Counted from the stretch's first letter, positions 11,180-23,599 are shown. The stretch: DNA of 64,000 nt from Porphyra umbilicalis (GCA_002049455.2 KV918938.1:62001-126000), one strand, 5' to 3'. The notes: a model not told the origin generated them from the letters alone. Program-made: numbers and translations.

Positions 11180-11954
11180 ACCGAAACGTCGCTCCAAGTG
11201 CATCTCTCGCACTTTTTCTGCCAGCCGACGCAGGAGATTCTCCTCCAGGACGGCATGCAAGAACCTGGCGGTTCTCCGAGCTGGCCACGCTGCCTTCTGA
11301 TTGGTCAGAATCAGGCCCCTCATTTCAGCTCTGAAAGGGCGTGATGCTCCCTGGCTGTCCCTCGTCGTCGTCGTCCGGGCCGGTCCCGCCGTTACTCGCT
11401 CGAACGTCACTCGCTCCCGCCACGTTATCCCTCGACTTGCTGCTTCCTTCGCGCTGGTTGACGGCGGTTGCCTTCGACAGTGCTGTTGAGACCATCCGAT
11501 ACACTGTACGATTCGGAGCACTGCTTCGCACCACTCATGCATGCCCGTGACGGACGCGACATTTGAGATGGTTGGTCATTTCTTGTCTCATCGACCATGT
11601 GGTTGTCCCATCACTGACCTGATTTTTCGCTCTCGCTGATGTCGTGTCGATTTCAGTGAGACCTGCCACCTCCGTTCCTCAACAACAGCCCGACCGCCTC
11701 GAGCCACTTCGATGGTGACCAGCAACATGGCGATTGAGGGTGGGTCCGAGGCGGCGCTCTCTGCGTGACATTGGCACATCGTCAAGTGTCCCCTTGGCTG
11801 GCGGCGGCGACTCAGGTGAAGGGGATTTAAAGATGATGGTAAGGACCGCGAAGGAGTGGTAGCGGCCGCAACGTCGTGGTAAAGGACGCGACGGCGACGG
11901 GATCGAGAAAGGTGGGTGGTAGAGATATTAATTAATACGGTGCAAGCTGCGTGG

Positions 11955-14068
11955 AGTAGTTCCAGGCCCTACCATGGGTATCGATTTTGGTCGTGGATAT
12001 TTTCCCTCCGAACATCTTGGGACAGAGTATTTTTGCACTTTCAGAAACGCAACGTGAGTATTGGTATATGATATATCCAAGAATGTGGGTATCTGATACT
12101 CACTCATCACATATAATCTTGATGCGGGGCTACCTAACGAAATGGGGGTCCACTTCTTGTCGAGATCTGACCGGGACCATTTCTATGATTTTGGACATCA
12201 TCGCAAGCGCTCGGCGAGCGCGGGGATTGGTCGTGCTGACAGACTCGAGTGACAACCTCGTACCGTGAAGCCTTCGTGATGTGGCCCATCACTGTTGCCC
12301 TGACCATGACGATGTAGCAAGACCATCTGCAAAGATGGCTGTTGCACCCTTTTGAGTGCAGAGAGTGGGAATATGCGTCAAGGGCGCGCCGCAGCGTCCA
12401 AGGAAGAGTCTCGCAGCGCGTCCAAGGGGGAGGCAGCCTTTATCAAATTCCGAAATGGTTGGTCGCCGTGAGGGGGGGACGGGGTATGCCGACGTCGGAA
12501 CGTGATTCTCGGCAGGGAACGAGCCGAAGGCAGTTCCAGGCACGTGCGTGCAATACCCTGGACTTCAAGGCGGTCGCGCGCTCGGCGACGCATCGACACC
12601 GGGCACTCGGGCCGGCTCCATAGCCGCAAGTGCGCGCGGGGGCACGTACAGCCATGTTGCCGTGGCGGGAGGTGCATGGAGCGGGAAGACGGGTGCCGCC
12701 GCCGCCACCGTAGCGGCGGCGGCCCACCGGCGTCGCGCGATGCCCACGGGAGGGGCTATCACTCCGCCACGCAGCACACCTGCGCACGGCGGACGGGGAG
12801 GTCGACACGGCGCACGGACGGGCGGGTGGGACCGACCGCGCGCGACGAGGCGCCTCTAACCGCGCCACCCGATGGCGTCAGAAACCTGTGAAGAGCCGCC
12901 GCTGCAAAACCCGGCGCGCAGACATGATTACCCGCGGGTCCTCATGGGCGCGTAGAACCCCGGAAGTCTCTGCGCGTGGTTTCCGGGCGCCACTCTGGTC
13001 GCTGGGGAGGGGCAGGGGGGCAGGGGCCGTCCGTGCTCTGTGTCTTCTGTGGCAGGACAGTCCTTCTCAGCTACGTAACTCCATTCGCTGTTAGCGTCAT
13101 TGCGAGTCTTTAACTGCTGACGCGCCCTCAGATCACTGAGGACACGAATGCAAACTGCCACATCTGAAACGGAGAGCAATTCTCCTGATCGAAGTAAATG
13201 TGTGCATCACTACACTTTGAGAGAATCCTGTCCTAAAGGCCGGAAAAATGAGCCATCTGTTGCACAAGGGGGTGGACGGGTCAACCCCTCGAAGGACAGT
13301 GGTCAGGGCTGCTGACCAGGCGTGGCAGAAAGAGGTCATAAAGACGGTCAAGACAATGAAAAGGAGGCAAGAAAGAAGGAGCAACACGCACTTTCGGAAA
13401 GAGGCCAATGCGCAGGCGAGAGCATGAAGGAAGGAGGGGAAAGCTGCCGGTGAGCGACCTGTGGGCGAGCCAGCCGCGGCTTGGAGGGCGACAGGCACCA
13501 CCCGAGATCCAGAAATCAAATGTGCGGATGGCACCCACTTCTTTGTGCATGATAATTGGCGCTCAGACTGCTTGAGCTCACGCGACATACCGTCCCGCCG
13601 CCTCAGCACATTGTTCGTGTCCTGATGCGGAGCATGACGGGTACAGAGCAGTGTGGACCTGATGAAGTATTTCGCGCCGACGTCCCAGGCGTTCCTTTCC
13701 AAACTGGTGTTGGACGAAGCCCGCGGAGGGAGCCGTAATAGCAATCCGAGATTTGATTGGCCGAGCTGAGTGTCTCACAGAGCTGTACTTTGATGCGGCC
13801 ACTTTCTCAGCCCCAGTTTCGAGCGATTCGCTTGACCAGACAGCAAGGATGTTCGCAGCTCGGCGGCGCGTTGATCTGTACGACTGTAAGCTTCTGCTTA
13901 CACGATAGATACTCATTTCTGGATGTCGCATGAGTATTTTCTTGTATGCGTTCCCAATCGTGGGTGTAATCGCCCACATGCTACTGGCTTTTGAGTATGG
14001 GTGCCGACACCTAAATACTCATGGGTATACTCAATCAACAAATACCCATGGTAGGGCCTGAGTAGTTC
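11955..14068. mobile_element. Non-autonomous hAT-type element with 8-bp target duplication
   Basis: Terminal inverted repeats CAGGCCCTACCATGGGTAT (11963-11981) and its complement (ending at 14060) bound a 2098-bp element. Both ends are flanked by AGTAGTTC (11955-11962 and 14061-14068). An 8-bp duplication and a terminus starting CAG are the hAT signature. Subterminal DNA carries repeats of GTATCTGATACTCA / GAGTATGGGTG type. No hAT transposase is recognisable inside, so it would depend on an enzyme supplied elsewhere. The interior holds a ~700-bp GC-rich segment also found at 28983-29693. Confidence 0.9.
12538..13235 (+). repeat. ~700-bp dispersed repeat, copy 1 (inside the hAT element)
   Basis: This block matches 28983-29693 in reverse complement over nearly its full length. 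Landmarks include GTGCGTGCAATACCCTGGAC at one end and CACTACACTTTGAGAG at the other. The copies differ by scattered substitutions and indels. Overlapping ORFs exist on both strands, none recognisable. It sits entirely within the hAT boundaries. Confidence 0.85.
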
Positions 14069-16051
14069 CATACTTCTGCGTCGTGCCCGAGACCCGGCCC
14101 GCCGCCGCAGAGAATCGGCTTGCTCGAGGAGCACGCGCTCTTCGCCCTTGTCGCCTCCCCACTGTCACTGTAGCGGTCTTCCCTTCCCCCATTGGTGAGG
14201 TAAGGAGAGCGACGGAGCCATCCCGCCGCTCCCTGCTCGCATCGTCCGCCAGAACGAAGGCCGCACTACGAGTCGAGGAGCCACTCCGACTTGAAGTGTG
14301 GTCCTCGCACAGTACAGAGCAGACAGCACCGCCGCAGCTCCCGCCAGATGGTCTACTGTCATCGACAGCAGTAGCGCAACAGGCAGACGCGAAGCAAGCG
14401 AATGTACATGATATCGCGGCATCGCTTCGTGCGGACTCGGCGAGTGGCAGTACGGGAGTGCATTGCATATGACCGCTCCGGCGGAGGTCCAGTGGGGGGT
14501 CCGCGTGCATGGCCCGCGTGCACGAATGGCGGTGGCGGCGACTGGTGGGAGGCTCGCAGACACCCTTGCACGACAACCTGTTGGCATCGATAGTCCCAAA
14601 GCCAGCCCCCCTGGCCACTTACCACAGACCGGAACTTTCCTGACGACAGCGACGGCCGCCACCAACAGCCGTAAGGTGGTGGGTGCCCCGCCCACCCTTC
14701 GGGTTTCTACAACGCTGGCCAACACCACGTCCGCTCGTCCACATCGTACTCTTGCTGTGACGGGCGGCGAAGACGTCACCGTTGCTTCCTAGTTTTGACC
14801 AACGTTGGGTGTGGGGGACACAACGGTCGCTGTCGGAGATCCCGACCCCGCAGGGCGGGGATGCCGGAGGCGTGTGACGGAGTGGAGGAGACGGGCGCAA
14901 CCTCGACAACCGCGCGTTTATCCCGACAGCCTCGGTGTCCAGCCCGTGAATGGACGAAGCTCGAAACTGCTTCCATATCGCATGACAATGCGCGTCACAT
15001 CTCGACGTGCGCTGAACCCTGTGACCTCTGTGCCCCTTGTTCCCCGTGTTCAATACCTTTCACCAAAGCGTCGCGAGACAAGACAATAAAGCACACTTCT
15101 ACTATCACTATGGAACTCGGGTCGCGCCTACTGCCTGATCGAGCCACCCCGGTACTGCCTCACCAGTAGGTCCACGCGTCGCAGAGTGCAGATCGTGGGT
15201 GGCCGCCGCACTTACCTCCGTGGGCGGCGGCGGCCGTGGACGCATGATGTTCCGACAGCGACTCCTCCCCCACGCCAGCTCCCCTGCGCACCGCTCGTGG
15301 CGCCCCCACGCGCATCGCTGCTCAGGATGAGCCCCGCCTTCACACCAGGCGCCCCAGCGCCCGCGCTGGCGCCGGCTCGCGGGACCCGGGGAGCGCCACC
15401 ATGGCGGCGCCGTAGAAAACGTCTCCCGCGGCCTCGCGGGCGTCAACAAAGCCGGGGCGGACTGCTGCGGCCCAGGCCTCCCCAGGATCCACCCTGACCC
15501 TGACGAAAATTATCGCCTCGACTGAGGCGCGAAAAATGGGAACGAGACAGAGAGACTGCACCACACGTGATACTCGGAAACACAGCACGCGATAGAGGCA
15601 GCAATGAGGTCCCGTTAGGATGAAAAAAGGACCAGAAGCCAGAGCGCTTCCCATGTCCGTCTTGGATGCCGCAGTCTGCCCGCACTGCAACGTACCGAGA
15701 AAGTGTTGTGCTCTTCACCCGTACAGGTTGACGGCAGACATTGGAAGAGCGACACATGCGCCTGTAGCAAAGAGAGCTTGTAGCGCTGCAGATCTCCCTC
15801 TCCGTCAGTTCGCGCCCGAGTGCCGCCGTTCTATCTTATTTGTCACAACAACGCAACACACGGCTGGATGCAATGACCTCCATAACTATAACGTACCGCA
15901 GCAATTTGCACCTATCAAGCATCGTTGAGACGACGCCGCTGGATGGCCGCGACGGAAACAGCAGTGACCTCAAGAAAAGCTATGGCAGCGACTGCGACTG
16001 GACCGACGGTATCGAGGCCATGCGAGGGGAACAAGAGTGGTCGAGACGATA
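14069..16051. other. No supported gene
   Basis: This 2-kb stretch has many overlapping short ORFs on both strands without recognisable domains. GC-rich DNA gives long chance frames, so I assign no gene. CACAATAAAGCACAC-like AT-rich sequence near 15085 (AATAAA) could be a polyadenylation signal, but no upstream gene can be tied to it. Confidence 0.4.
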
Positions 16052-16582
16052 ATGGTGGCCGGAGACGGTGATGGGGACGATGACGGATCGACGACGGCAG
16101 TGCGACCGACAGCCATCACAACTTCTGGCGGCGGATCGGCGACGCGAGAGGCATCGCTCGACTCGCGTGAGCTAGGCCATTTTCTTCAAAATTTCTTCGT
16201 TTCGAGACGCTGCACGATCGTAAGAACCGAATGCGCCAGGTTCGGACCCCTGCGTGTCCATCCTGTGACGAACGGAGGCCTTCCCAACGCCTTAGGTCGC
16301 TTCGAACTACTTTTTCCACCGGAATTCCACCACGTCATCAAAAACAAGTTGGGACGCATCGACTTGATTGACTGGGCCGCATGTTGGTGCACCCGGCTGC
16401 GCGCGTGCGCCTCCAGGTGCGTTCCCCGCATGCAAACAAAGGTGCATTCCACCTCCTGTGGTCTGCGCCGGGACATGACGACTCGCCCCTGTGCCCAGTT
16501 CCACCTTGCTGCCGTCGAGAACGGTCACGGGGTTGTCAGAGTGTCCGACCCGTATGAGACAAAGCTTTCTACCATATCCTGA
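16052..16582 (+). CDS. Hypothetical ORF
   Basis: An ATG at 16052 opens a 176-codon frame ending in TGA at 16580. It has an acidic start (DGDGDDDG) and a central part with LGHFLQNFF and LFPPEFHHVIKNKLGRIDLIDWAACW that looks coding. No family is recognised. Open frames of similar length exist on the other strand, so orientation is uncertain. Confidence 0.25.
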   Translation: MVAGDGDGDDDGSTTAVRPTAITTSGGGSATREASLDSRELGHFLQNFFVSRRCTIVRTECARFGPLRVHPVTNGGLPNALGRFELLFPPEFHHVIKNKLGRIDLIDWAACWCTRLRACASRCVPRMQTKVHSTSCGLRRDMTTRPCAQFHLAAVENGHGVVRVSDPYETKLSTIS

Positions 16583-17222
16583 AGCCTGATGTGTGCTCGC
16601 GCGCGTTCCACGCGCAGCATCAACAGTCCGTCACCGCTGCGTTTTGGCCTTGATTGGCTGTTGACTGCTTTGATGCAGGGCCCCCAGCACGTCATCACAT
16701 CCCACGGGAACAGTGGCCATCAAGTCGAAACTGCCTCGCGCATCAGACAGCTAAGTAGCAAATGGCGCCGGCGCCATCGCCCCAGAGCGTGGCGGACGAG
16801 GCACGCAGAAACACGACAGGCCCAGGCGGACGCGGGAGCGAGCTGAGAGTTGCACTCCAGGCGGCTCTGCAGTTCTTCTCGACGGGTACGTCGCTGATCG
16901 ATCGATGGGAATCAAAATCGGATGGCGGACGATCATACTCCATGGCCACAGCTCCGTCCGATCGCTCGAAACATAATTAAACACGGATGGAAACGATGAC
17001 CATCCATGCCCCCAACTCGTCTCACTGCGTCGTTGAGAGAGACAGCACCGAAAGCGTGCTGGTCGCGTGCCTCGACCGTGCCTCGCAGCGCAAGGCGCTC
17101 TGTAGTGGAGAGGACTCTCCGCTGATTCAAATCGTTTTCCGACGACGATCGATTGTTTCAACAATCTCTTTATTGGGACAGCACCGCATCAGTGACCTTG
17201 TCCACCCGGTCGAATTGTCCAA

Positions 17223-18218
17223 TTACCTGACGTAGAGTGATAAAACTCGCCGCACGGGCTTGCAAAAGGTGTGGATTGTCCAAAAGATCAGGTTGAACGT
17301 ACACGAGATTCGAATAATGACCTTGAGATCATTGAAAACACCTTCAATGGGCTGCAAGTCGGGGCTGTACGCCGGCAACCGCAAGAACGGCACACCATTG
17401 TTCGCAAGGAACGTGTCGCAACCCACGGTGTGGATGGGGGCATTGTTAAACATGACAACGCAGTTGGACGTCTGCAGGTGCCATGGATGACCGGGAACGT
17501 AGACGCCCAGCTTCGGGATAAGCAGCTTCAGGAAGAGACGCCATTCGGCCGCCTTCAGCCCACCGTCGCGCACTATAACGGACTGGAAGCCGAGAATTCG
17601 GCTGTCCGCCGACACCGCCATGGTTGTGCTCGTACGGGGGACCGTTCTCGAATTCCGACCACGCTCACGGGTGCGCTCGTGTGCAAGTGCGCGGCCATAC
17701 CGCCGAAAAACGTCTCCACCATCCGTGTGCGTCTCGTCGACGGAGACGATGCACCGACGCGGGATGCGCCGTCGCGCAACGGCGTGCGCCCTACGAAAAG
17801 GCTCCAACGACTCGCGAAAGAGTCGAAGCACGACCTTGCGGGTAAAGCCAAGTCGACGCATGTGCAGGTCGCCGGTGCTCTGAGATCATCGAAGACCCAC
17901 AAACCCCCCGCTGGGATGGTCCCGCATGGCCTTGAGCGTGGCCGCGTGCTCCCGAAGCAGCGCCCGGGGGTTCTCGCGAACGAGCCTCACCAACGCAGAC
18001 ATCAGTCGGTCGTCAAACCAGCAACTGCTAGCATGTAAGTTGCGGTAGACAGGGTTGCGCCATGGCGAGCCGTGATCCCGATAGTAGGCCACCCAGCGCT
18101 TCAGCGTCGACTTGCGGACGCCAATGTTCTTGTAGATCGTTGCACGAGGAACGTTGTTGTGTAGCATAGACAGTGCGACAAAGCGCACCTCGATGCTGTA
18201 CATGGCGCGCCGCTGCAA
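17223..18218 (-). pseudogene. Tc1/IS630-type transposase with internal TGA
   Basis: The minus frame from 18218 has an N-terminal helix-turn-helix (RATIYKNIGVRKSTLKRWVAYY) for terminal-repeat binding. A second helix region (SQSTGDLHMRRLGFTRK) follows, then a DDE_3 catalytic domain. The first Asp is in VSVDETH. The second is replaced: the usual DN reads FNNAPIH. The third acidic residue is in the SPDLQPIEG motif. A TGA at 17888-17886 breaks the frame exactly inside the second helix region, with no frameshift. The frame then stops at TAA 17225-17223; if TAA is sense it runs about 38 codons more to another TGA. Loss of the second Asp and the TGA make it inactive. Terminal repeats were not found. 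Confidence 0.8.
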
Positions 18219-18499
18219 GCGGCCACAGCCGCCGAGAGTGACGAGAACGCGCGGGTGGACGTTGAGCGCCTCTTCGCTGAGCCGACTCCCCCCACAAGCC
18301 GCAGCGTCAACGGGCGGGGCCCTTGAGCGACCAAGGGGACAGGAGCAGCAACCGACGCCTGGCCTCTCTCACGAAACACGGTCCCCGACGACTTCCTTCG
18401 CGCAACCGACCTCTTTGCAGAATGCGCGACAGTACGTCACGGACTCAAAAGACGGAGCGAGGCGATTTGCACGACGCGGTCGTGTGACACGATCGCCGG

Positions 18500-18990
18500 C
18501 TCCTGTCAATGTAGGCCGACGAGGACGACGTGGTGGTCGACCAAGGGGCACGACGCGGGCGTGCCTGGTCTTCATAGACGCAGGCCGGCTTCCAATGAGG
18601 GGCACGATGCGGGTGTGTGTGCTCTTCCGCCACAGCCGATGGCGACCGACGGGGACGACGTGGTGGTCGACCGAGGGGCACGACGCGGGCGTGCCCGTCG
18701 GCCACAGACGATGGTGACCGACGGGGACGACGTGGTGGTCGACCGAGGGGCACGACGCGGCCGTACCCGTCGGCCACAGCCGATGGCGACCGACGGGGAC
18801 GACGCGGTGGACGACGCGGTGGTCGACCGCGGGGCACGAAGCGGGCGTGCCCGGTCGTCGTCGACGCCGGCCGGCCGGCGTCCGCCGAGGGGCACGACGG
18901 GGGTGTGTGTTGTGCTCGTCAGCCTCAGCCGATGGCGACCGACAGGCACGACGCGGTGGTTCCCAGCTGAAGGTCTCGCCCGCAAGAGCC
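18500..18990. repeat. ~69-bp GC-rich tandem repeat
   Basis: Repeated blocks contain GACGACGTGGTGGTCGACC and GGGGCACGACGCGGGCGTG, with a spacing near 69 bp between 18655 and 18724 and longer intervals elsewhere. Long frames are open on both strands as a result, and I regard them as artefacts of the repeat. Confidence 0.75.
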
Positions 18991-19074
18991 GCCGCGTCCA
19001 CCGTTCCCACAAACAGACGATGCCGCCGCGTCCACCGCTGGATGGGAGGGCGGGACGCAACCGGCGAGTAAGGC

Positions 19075-19345
19075 CGTCACCTTGCCGACTGGGACGAGGG
19101 GAGGGCAGGGGAGGGAAGTGCAGGCGGGTGCGGCAGCCCGTACAGGCCAGTGAGGCCCTCTTGCCGACGGGCACGAGAGGAGGGCGGGGGAGGGAAGTGC
19201 AGGCGAGTGCGGCAGCCCCGTTGCCGGCGGGCACGTGGGGAGGGCGGGGGAGGGAAGTGGGGGGAAGCGCAGGCGAGTGTCGCCGTCTTGTTGATGACGG
19301 GGACGAGGGGAGGGCGAGGGAGGGCAGTACAGGCGAGTACGGACA
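19075..19345. repeat. G-rich tandem repeat, ~60-80 bp units
   Basis: Four degenerate copies of GACGAGGGGAGGGCGGGGGAGGG-type sequence alternate with GTGCAGGCGAGTGCGGC-type sequence. The runs of GGG every few bases could form G-quadruplexes. Confidence 0.7.
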
Positions 19346-19934
19346 GGCCAAACGGCCGTCTGTTTCAGCCCCTGAGCATACCAGAAATGCTGACGCCAGC
19401 CCCAGGTTAGGGCGTCATCTGCGATGACGGCTGAAAAGGTGGGTCGATGGGGATACGGCGATGACCGTCATCGCCTCCAAACCAACGCCAGGTGCACCTT
19501 CGTACGGGTGGTCCAGATGGGCGGTGGGGGACCACGGCGTGGAGGGACGAACGAGACGGGGTACGACGACGCGGCGATGGCCACAAAGAGCAAGTGTCCC
19601 CCGCGACGTGTAACCTGTAAAATACGGTACATGGGATTGGGGCAAGTCGTACCGACCTGCAAAAAGAGGAGTCACTCAGCAAAATACGTCGAGGGGCCGA
19701 CCAACGTCAGCCTCGTCCTGAGCTGCTACGCGAAACGGGCACCAGCTGCGAGGTCTCTGGAGCTGGCCTGGCAGCCCTGGGATGCAAAAACACGCAGGGG
19801 CCTTCCTGTGACATTCTCAAACGGACGGCTGCGGGCCGCTCCCCCAAAGTGGCCTCGCGACCTCATTCGTTTGCCCTTGCACGAAACTGTCCAAGGATGA
19901 CCACGTGAGATGTTGCCACCGTTCTCATCGGTCC

Positions 19935-20095
19935 ACTGATGCGCGAATGTCATTGGCCGAGCGTCCCGCACGTTTGCTGACAGCACGTTTTCCCCCGCCG
20001 CGTCGGGAAAACGAGGAGGGCCCATTTTTTAGGGATCTGCCATACAGTGTGCCGATATGAGGATCAATTGATCCTCAAAGGATCAAATGATCCCC
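19935..20095. repeat. Dispersed element end with GATC palindromes
   Basis: CATTTTTTAGGGATCTGCCATA at about 20023 matches the complement of sequence at 1087-1107. Directly after it come GGATCAATTGATCC (20065) and GGATCAAATGATCC (20081). The same two palindromes, with a similar short spacer, form the subterminal part of the element at 27779-28823. I see no partner end nearby, so this may be a truncated copy. Confidence 0.6.
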
Positions 20096-20137
20096 TCAGG
20101 GGAACAGACACCAGTCCCTGGTCGAGATTTGTGGAGC

Positions 20138-20217
20138 TGGGGGTCGGCGAGCTCCACGGGAGCTCCCGTCGGCGAGCTCCACGGGAGCTCCCGTGGAGCT
20201 CGCCGACCCAGCTCCGG
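20138..20217. repeat. Nested palindrome with internal duplication
   Basis: The block GTCGGCGAGCTCCACGGGAG is present twice in direct order, and its complement follows, so the region can fold as CTCCACGGGAGCTCCCGTGGAG within a larger hairpin ending in GCTGGG/CCCAGC. SacI-type GAGCTC palindromes recur every few bases. It is unrelated to a gene I can support. Confidence 0.85.
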
Positions 20218-20685
20218 AGTGGTGCTCCCACCTCTGGGGAGGTCCACTAGACACGCCTAACAAGCGGGCTGCTCCAGCCACCGCGGCGCAACTGGTCCCG
20301 CGGGATTTATCAGTGGGCCCACCAACGTCTGGGATCCCGCTCCAGTAAACCACGCATCCACCCGACTACCTACCGCTTCGCAGGACGGATTAGTGCCTTG
20401 CTGGAGGAGCGGTCGCAAGGCGCTTTCGGCGAGGACAAGGTCGATGAGTCGGCAGTGCTAGGCACAAGCAACATCTCTCTTTCAAACAGCCACCACAACC
20501 GCTGCTGCTGCCGTCCTTACAACCACCAGCTGCCCCCGCGTTCGCTGACCTTTCATTTCAACCAGCCCTCGCCCATCATTCCCTGGGTGCCCAAGAGAAC
20601 GTCGATACCACTACCCCATTGCATCGTTGCTATCCATCTTTCCATCAAGGCGGTCGCCGGTGACTTGTCACCCACCAGCTCGCCC

Positions 20686-21039
20686 ATGGCTTTCGAGGTG
20701 TACCGTGTGGAGTTCGTCCGACTGATCGACCCTCCTCATATGAGCCTTGTAGTTACCCGAGGCAAGAACATTGAGGGGACTATGCTGCATGTCACGCATG
20801 CTCCAATGGCGAGTTCGGCCTCGACCATTTGTATGCGCTTCCAGGAGAAGCCCTTGACGATGTCGGACAGCGAATCGCGCCTTCCTCACAAGGATGTCTT
20901 CCTCGGCTACCTCGCAGAAGACAAGCTCCCCAACCTGCGACAAATTTGCATGAACATTCCTGCACCTGTTCGGCCGCGTCGGCAGGGTGGGAGTCAAGAA
21001 CCCAACTGCGTTACGTGGTGTAACAGCGCTATCGAGCAG
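20686..21039 (+). CDS. Exon of an uncharacterised protein, clear splice donor
   Basis: From ATG 20686 (context GCCCATGG) the frame encodes about 118 residues (MAFEVYRVEFVRL, SLVVTRGKNIEGTMLHVTH) and reaches GAGCAG|GTGAGT at 21040, a textbook 5' splice donor. If unspliced, it ends in TGA at 21061. The pattern of a strand pair, a His in LHVTH and a late Cys in NCVTWCNSAIEQ recalls small papain-fold or LRAT-like proteins common in fungi, but this is a weak resemblance. The downstream exon would fall in very GC-rich DNA and I could not find it. The frame is open upstream to 20398. Confidence 0.45.
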
Positions 21040-21479
21040 GTGAGTCATCTTCTACAAGAATGAAGGCGTTTCGGCACCTGGTGCCACTATGGACGGACAG
21101 TGCCGCCACCCGCAGACAGGTGGGTGGCACCGAGGGTGGCACTATGGGCCAGTGCAGGCCGCGTCCTCCACGCTTGGGGAGCGCGTGCCCACCCGAGGGA
21201 GCCGGGATGAGCTTCCTGTGTATGATTAAAATGGCGCAAAGCGCTTCGAACAGCCTCGGAGCTTGCCACCCGAAAAAGTCCAGCGGCGCAAGCGCCATGG
21301 ACAAAAAGAAAAAACAAAGAAAAAAACGAGCAACAGCGCAGCAAGTGCCGTGCCAGTGTGAGACTGCCGTTTCGCAGTCTGCGACCGCCCGACCGCGTCA
21401 TCCCCGCCCGGTCGCGCCAGCGGTGACCCTGCCGAAGCAGGCAGTGACGCCGCTGCCAGCACGCGCACGGGTAGCACGG

Positions 21480-21894
21480 CGCACCCCCCCCGCCCTCCCC
21501 CCGCCTCCACCGCCCGCCGCGCGGCGCCACCCGCCCGCCCGTCCGCAGCACCCCCACCGGCGGGCACCAGCAGCGCGACCGCCCCCGCCGCCGGCCATGG
21601 CGCCGCACCGGCGGCGGCGCCGACGTGGCGCCGGTCGTCGGCGGCAGCGAGGAGAAGGGGGGGGGTGCTCCGCGGACGGACCCGGGTCGTTGGCCGGCGG
21701 CGGCGGCGGCGGTGGGGGGGGGGTACAGGCGCCAGCGGCGGCGGTGAGGGAGAGAGGGGGGGGGGGCGCCGCCGCCGCCGCGGGGGGCGCGGCGGCCGAT
21801 CCGTGCGCGACCGCGCCACCGGCGACCGCCGGCGGGACGTTGGGGGCGCCGCCTGCTGGGCCAGCGTCGCCCGCATCGTCTCCCGGCGGCGGTG

Positions 21895-21935
<41 letters not shown>

Positions 21936-22230
21936 CCACGGTCGACCGCCGACGCCGTCGGCGGGCGGCGGCGCGGGGTGGTCGTCGGCGACCGGGGCGG
22001 GCGGCGGTCGGGGCGGCGGCGGGTGGCCCCCACGGCGGCAGCGGGCGCGAGGTGGTGGTGGGCCGCCACGGGCGCGCCCGCCGACCGCTGACGGCGGCGG
22101 ACGGCGGCGGCGGCCGGCAGACGACCGGCGTGGCGGCGGCGGCGACGCCGACGGGCGGGGCCGACACAGCGGTCGCGGCCGCCGCGCCAGGGACGGCCGG
22201 CACGCCCGTGCAGCCGCCGACGGCGCTGTG
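21480..22230. repeat. Extremely GC-rich low-complexity block with (GGC)n
   Basis: Almost pure G/C over 750 bases. A perfect GGC array of about 14 triplets lies at about 21898-21942. Frames longer than 300 codons are open on both strands (poly-Gly, poly-Ala, poly-Pro or poly-Arg depending on frame). None has sequence complexity to support a gene. Confidence 0.7.
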
Positions 22231-22300
22231 CTGCTGAAGTGGGGTCGGAGCACATTGGCCTTTCCCGATGCGGAACACACATTCTGGTGTGTAGACCCCC
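22225..22300 (+). repeat. Inverted repeat arm, left
   Basis: CTGAAGTGGGGTCGGAGCAC, a GGCC-TTTCCC block and CACACATTCTGGTGTGT match, in reverse complement, 23333-23406. Weaker similarity continues outward on both sides. The ~1-kb segment between may be a non-autonomous element, but no target duplication is evident. Confidence 0.75.
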
Positions 22301-23332
22301 CCAAACGTGGTCGTGGGTGCAGGTATTCAACACATTTGGTTGTTAACAAAAGTTGGGGTCACCGTTGATTTGCCCGCTTTACACCAACAGTTGCGTATAA
22401 TCATGACGAGTACAGATATACGGTGTCCGCATGCCAACGATGAGCCCATCAGCGCTTCACAGCGGAATGAGCAAAAAGGGCGAATGCCGCCATAATGCCG
22501 AGGTCCCGATGTGGCAGCGTCTGCGGTCTGATGTGATACACTGCGCGGCATACTACGCATTCTGCGGGAAAATCTCCCCACAGTAAGCACAGCAGTAGCA
22601 GGGGACGAGTGACCCAACTGCTGTACACGACCACCGCGTGGAAGGCACAGGAGCATCTCCGTTACTCCCATTGACACGCCAGCCAGAAACACATTCCTAA
22701 TGCAATCCACCAACAGAGAAGCTCGGAAGCCGCGCAGGCAAGAAACAAGTGCCACTGAGTTCACTGGGCATCCCCTCAAGCTGGACCATCGCCCGTACAC
22801 ATGCACGTCCACGCGGAGAACAATGTCAGGCGGTGACGTAACCATGAGCAATGTCTTGCAGCGTGACCCCATCTGTTCATGCCCACAACTCAACCCAGGG
22901 CACGTACGTAGCCGCATGATGAAGAGCGCCATCATCGTAAGCTCCTCCTCCAGCCAGCGCCACATGAACAACATACCGGGGGAGTCTGGCTCATGCGCAG
23001 CGTCGCCCAACGACGTTCACCGCCGGTGCCGCTGGCAGGGCAACGGCCAAATCTTCTTCCTCCACGGCGAACTGCAGCAAGAACTGGCCCGATTCCCGGA
23101 GGAGGGTCGGACATCATGTTTCATCTCCGGTCTCGTCCGCCATGCAAGGCGTTGCATGGGTCCCATTGGACCATTGAGGACCGAACGGCGCCAGCCTATT
23201 GGCACTCACAGAGGTATCAGCACCGCGTTGCAGGGAGATATCACACATTTGGGCATTGTGCATCGACCCTCGCAGAATGTGCCGAGCTTCACTCCCGTCG
23301 AACGCCCAATGCCGAGTCAAAATGCCGCGGCC

Positions 23333-23410
23333 GCACACACCAGAATGTGTGCTCTGCATAGGGAAAAAGGCCAATGTGCTCCGACCCCACTTAAGCAGCA
23401 CAGCGCGGTG
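23333..23410 (-). repeat. Inverted repeat arm, right
   Basis: Complement of the arm at 22225-22300, including ACACACCAGAATGTGTG and GTGCTCCGACCCCACTTAAG. The 22300-23330 interior shows no recognisable protein on either strand. Confidence 0.75.
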
Positions 23411-23523
23411 GCACCGTCCTCCACGCCGCTCGCACGTACTGTCACCGCCCGGGGCGCCCCGTACCGTCGCCGACGGCAACACCTCTTCAAGTGGACAAGC
23501 GTTTCTCACCATCAGATTGGGGC

Positions 23524-23598
23524 GTGCAGAGCGTGACACGCCCAAAACACTTGAAATTGCACGCCCGCAGGCGTGCATTTTAGCACGCCCCAGTTGTG
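23524..23598 (-). repeat. GCGTGC-rich dispersed repeat, copy 1
   Basis: This 75-base block, full of ACGCCC and GCGTGC motifs, matches 44032-44113 in reverse complement (shared core CGTGCAATTTCA-GTGTTTTGG). A further GCGTG-rich stretch is at 44920-45040. It may be a transposon terminus. Confidence 0.7.
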
Positions 23599-23599
23599 C

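Noticed and set aside
18369-19427. Arg-rich frames on both strands
   Set aside because: Generated by the 69-bp and G-rich tandem repeats; no domain.
21060-22370. 343- and 420-codon frames
   Set aside because: Poly-Gly/Ala/Pro/Arg text from nearly pure GC sequence; several frames open at once and no complex domain.
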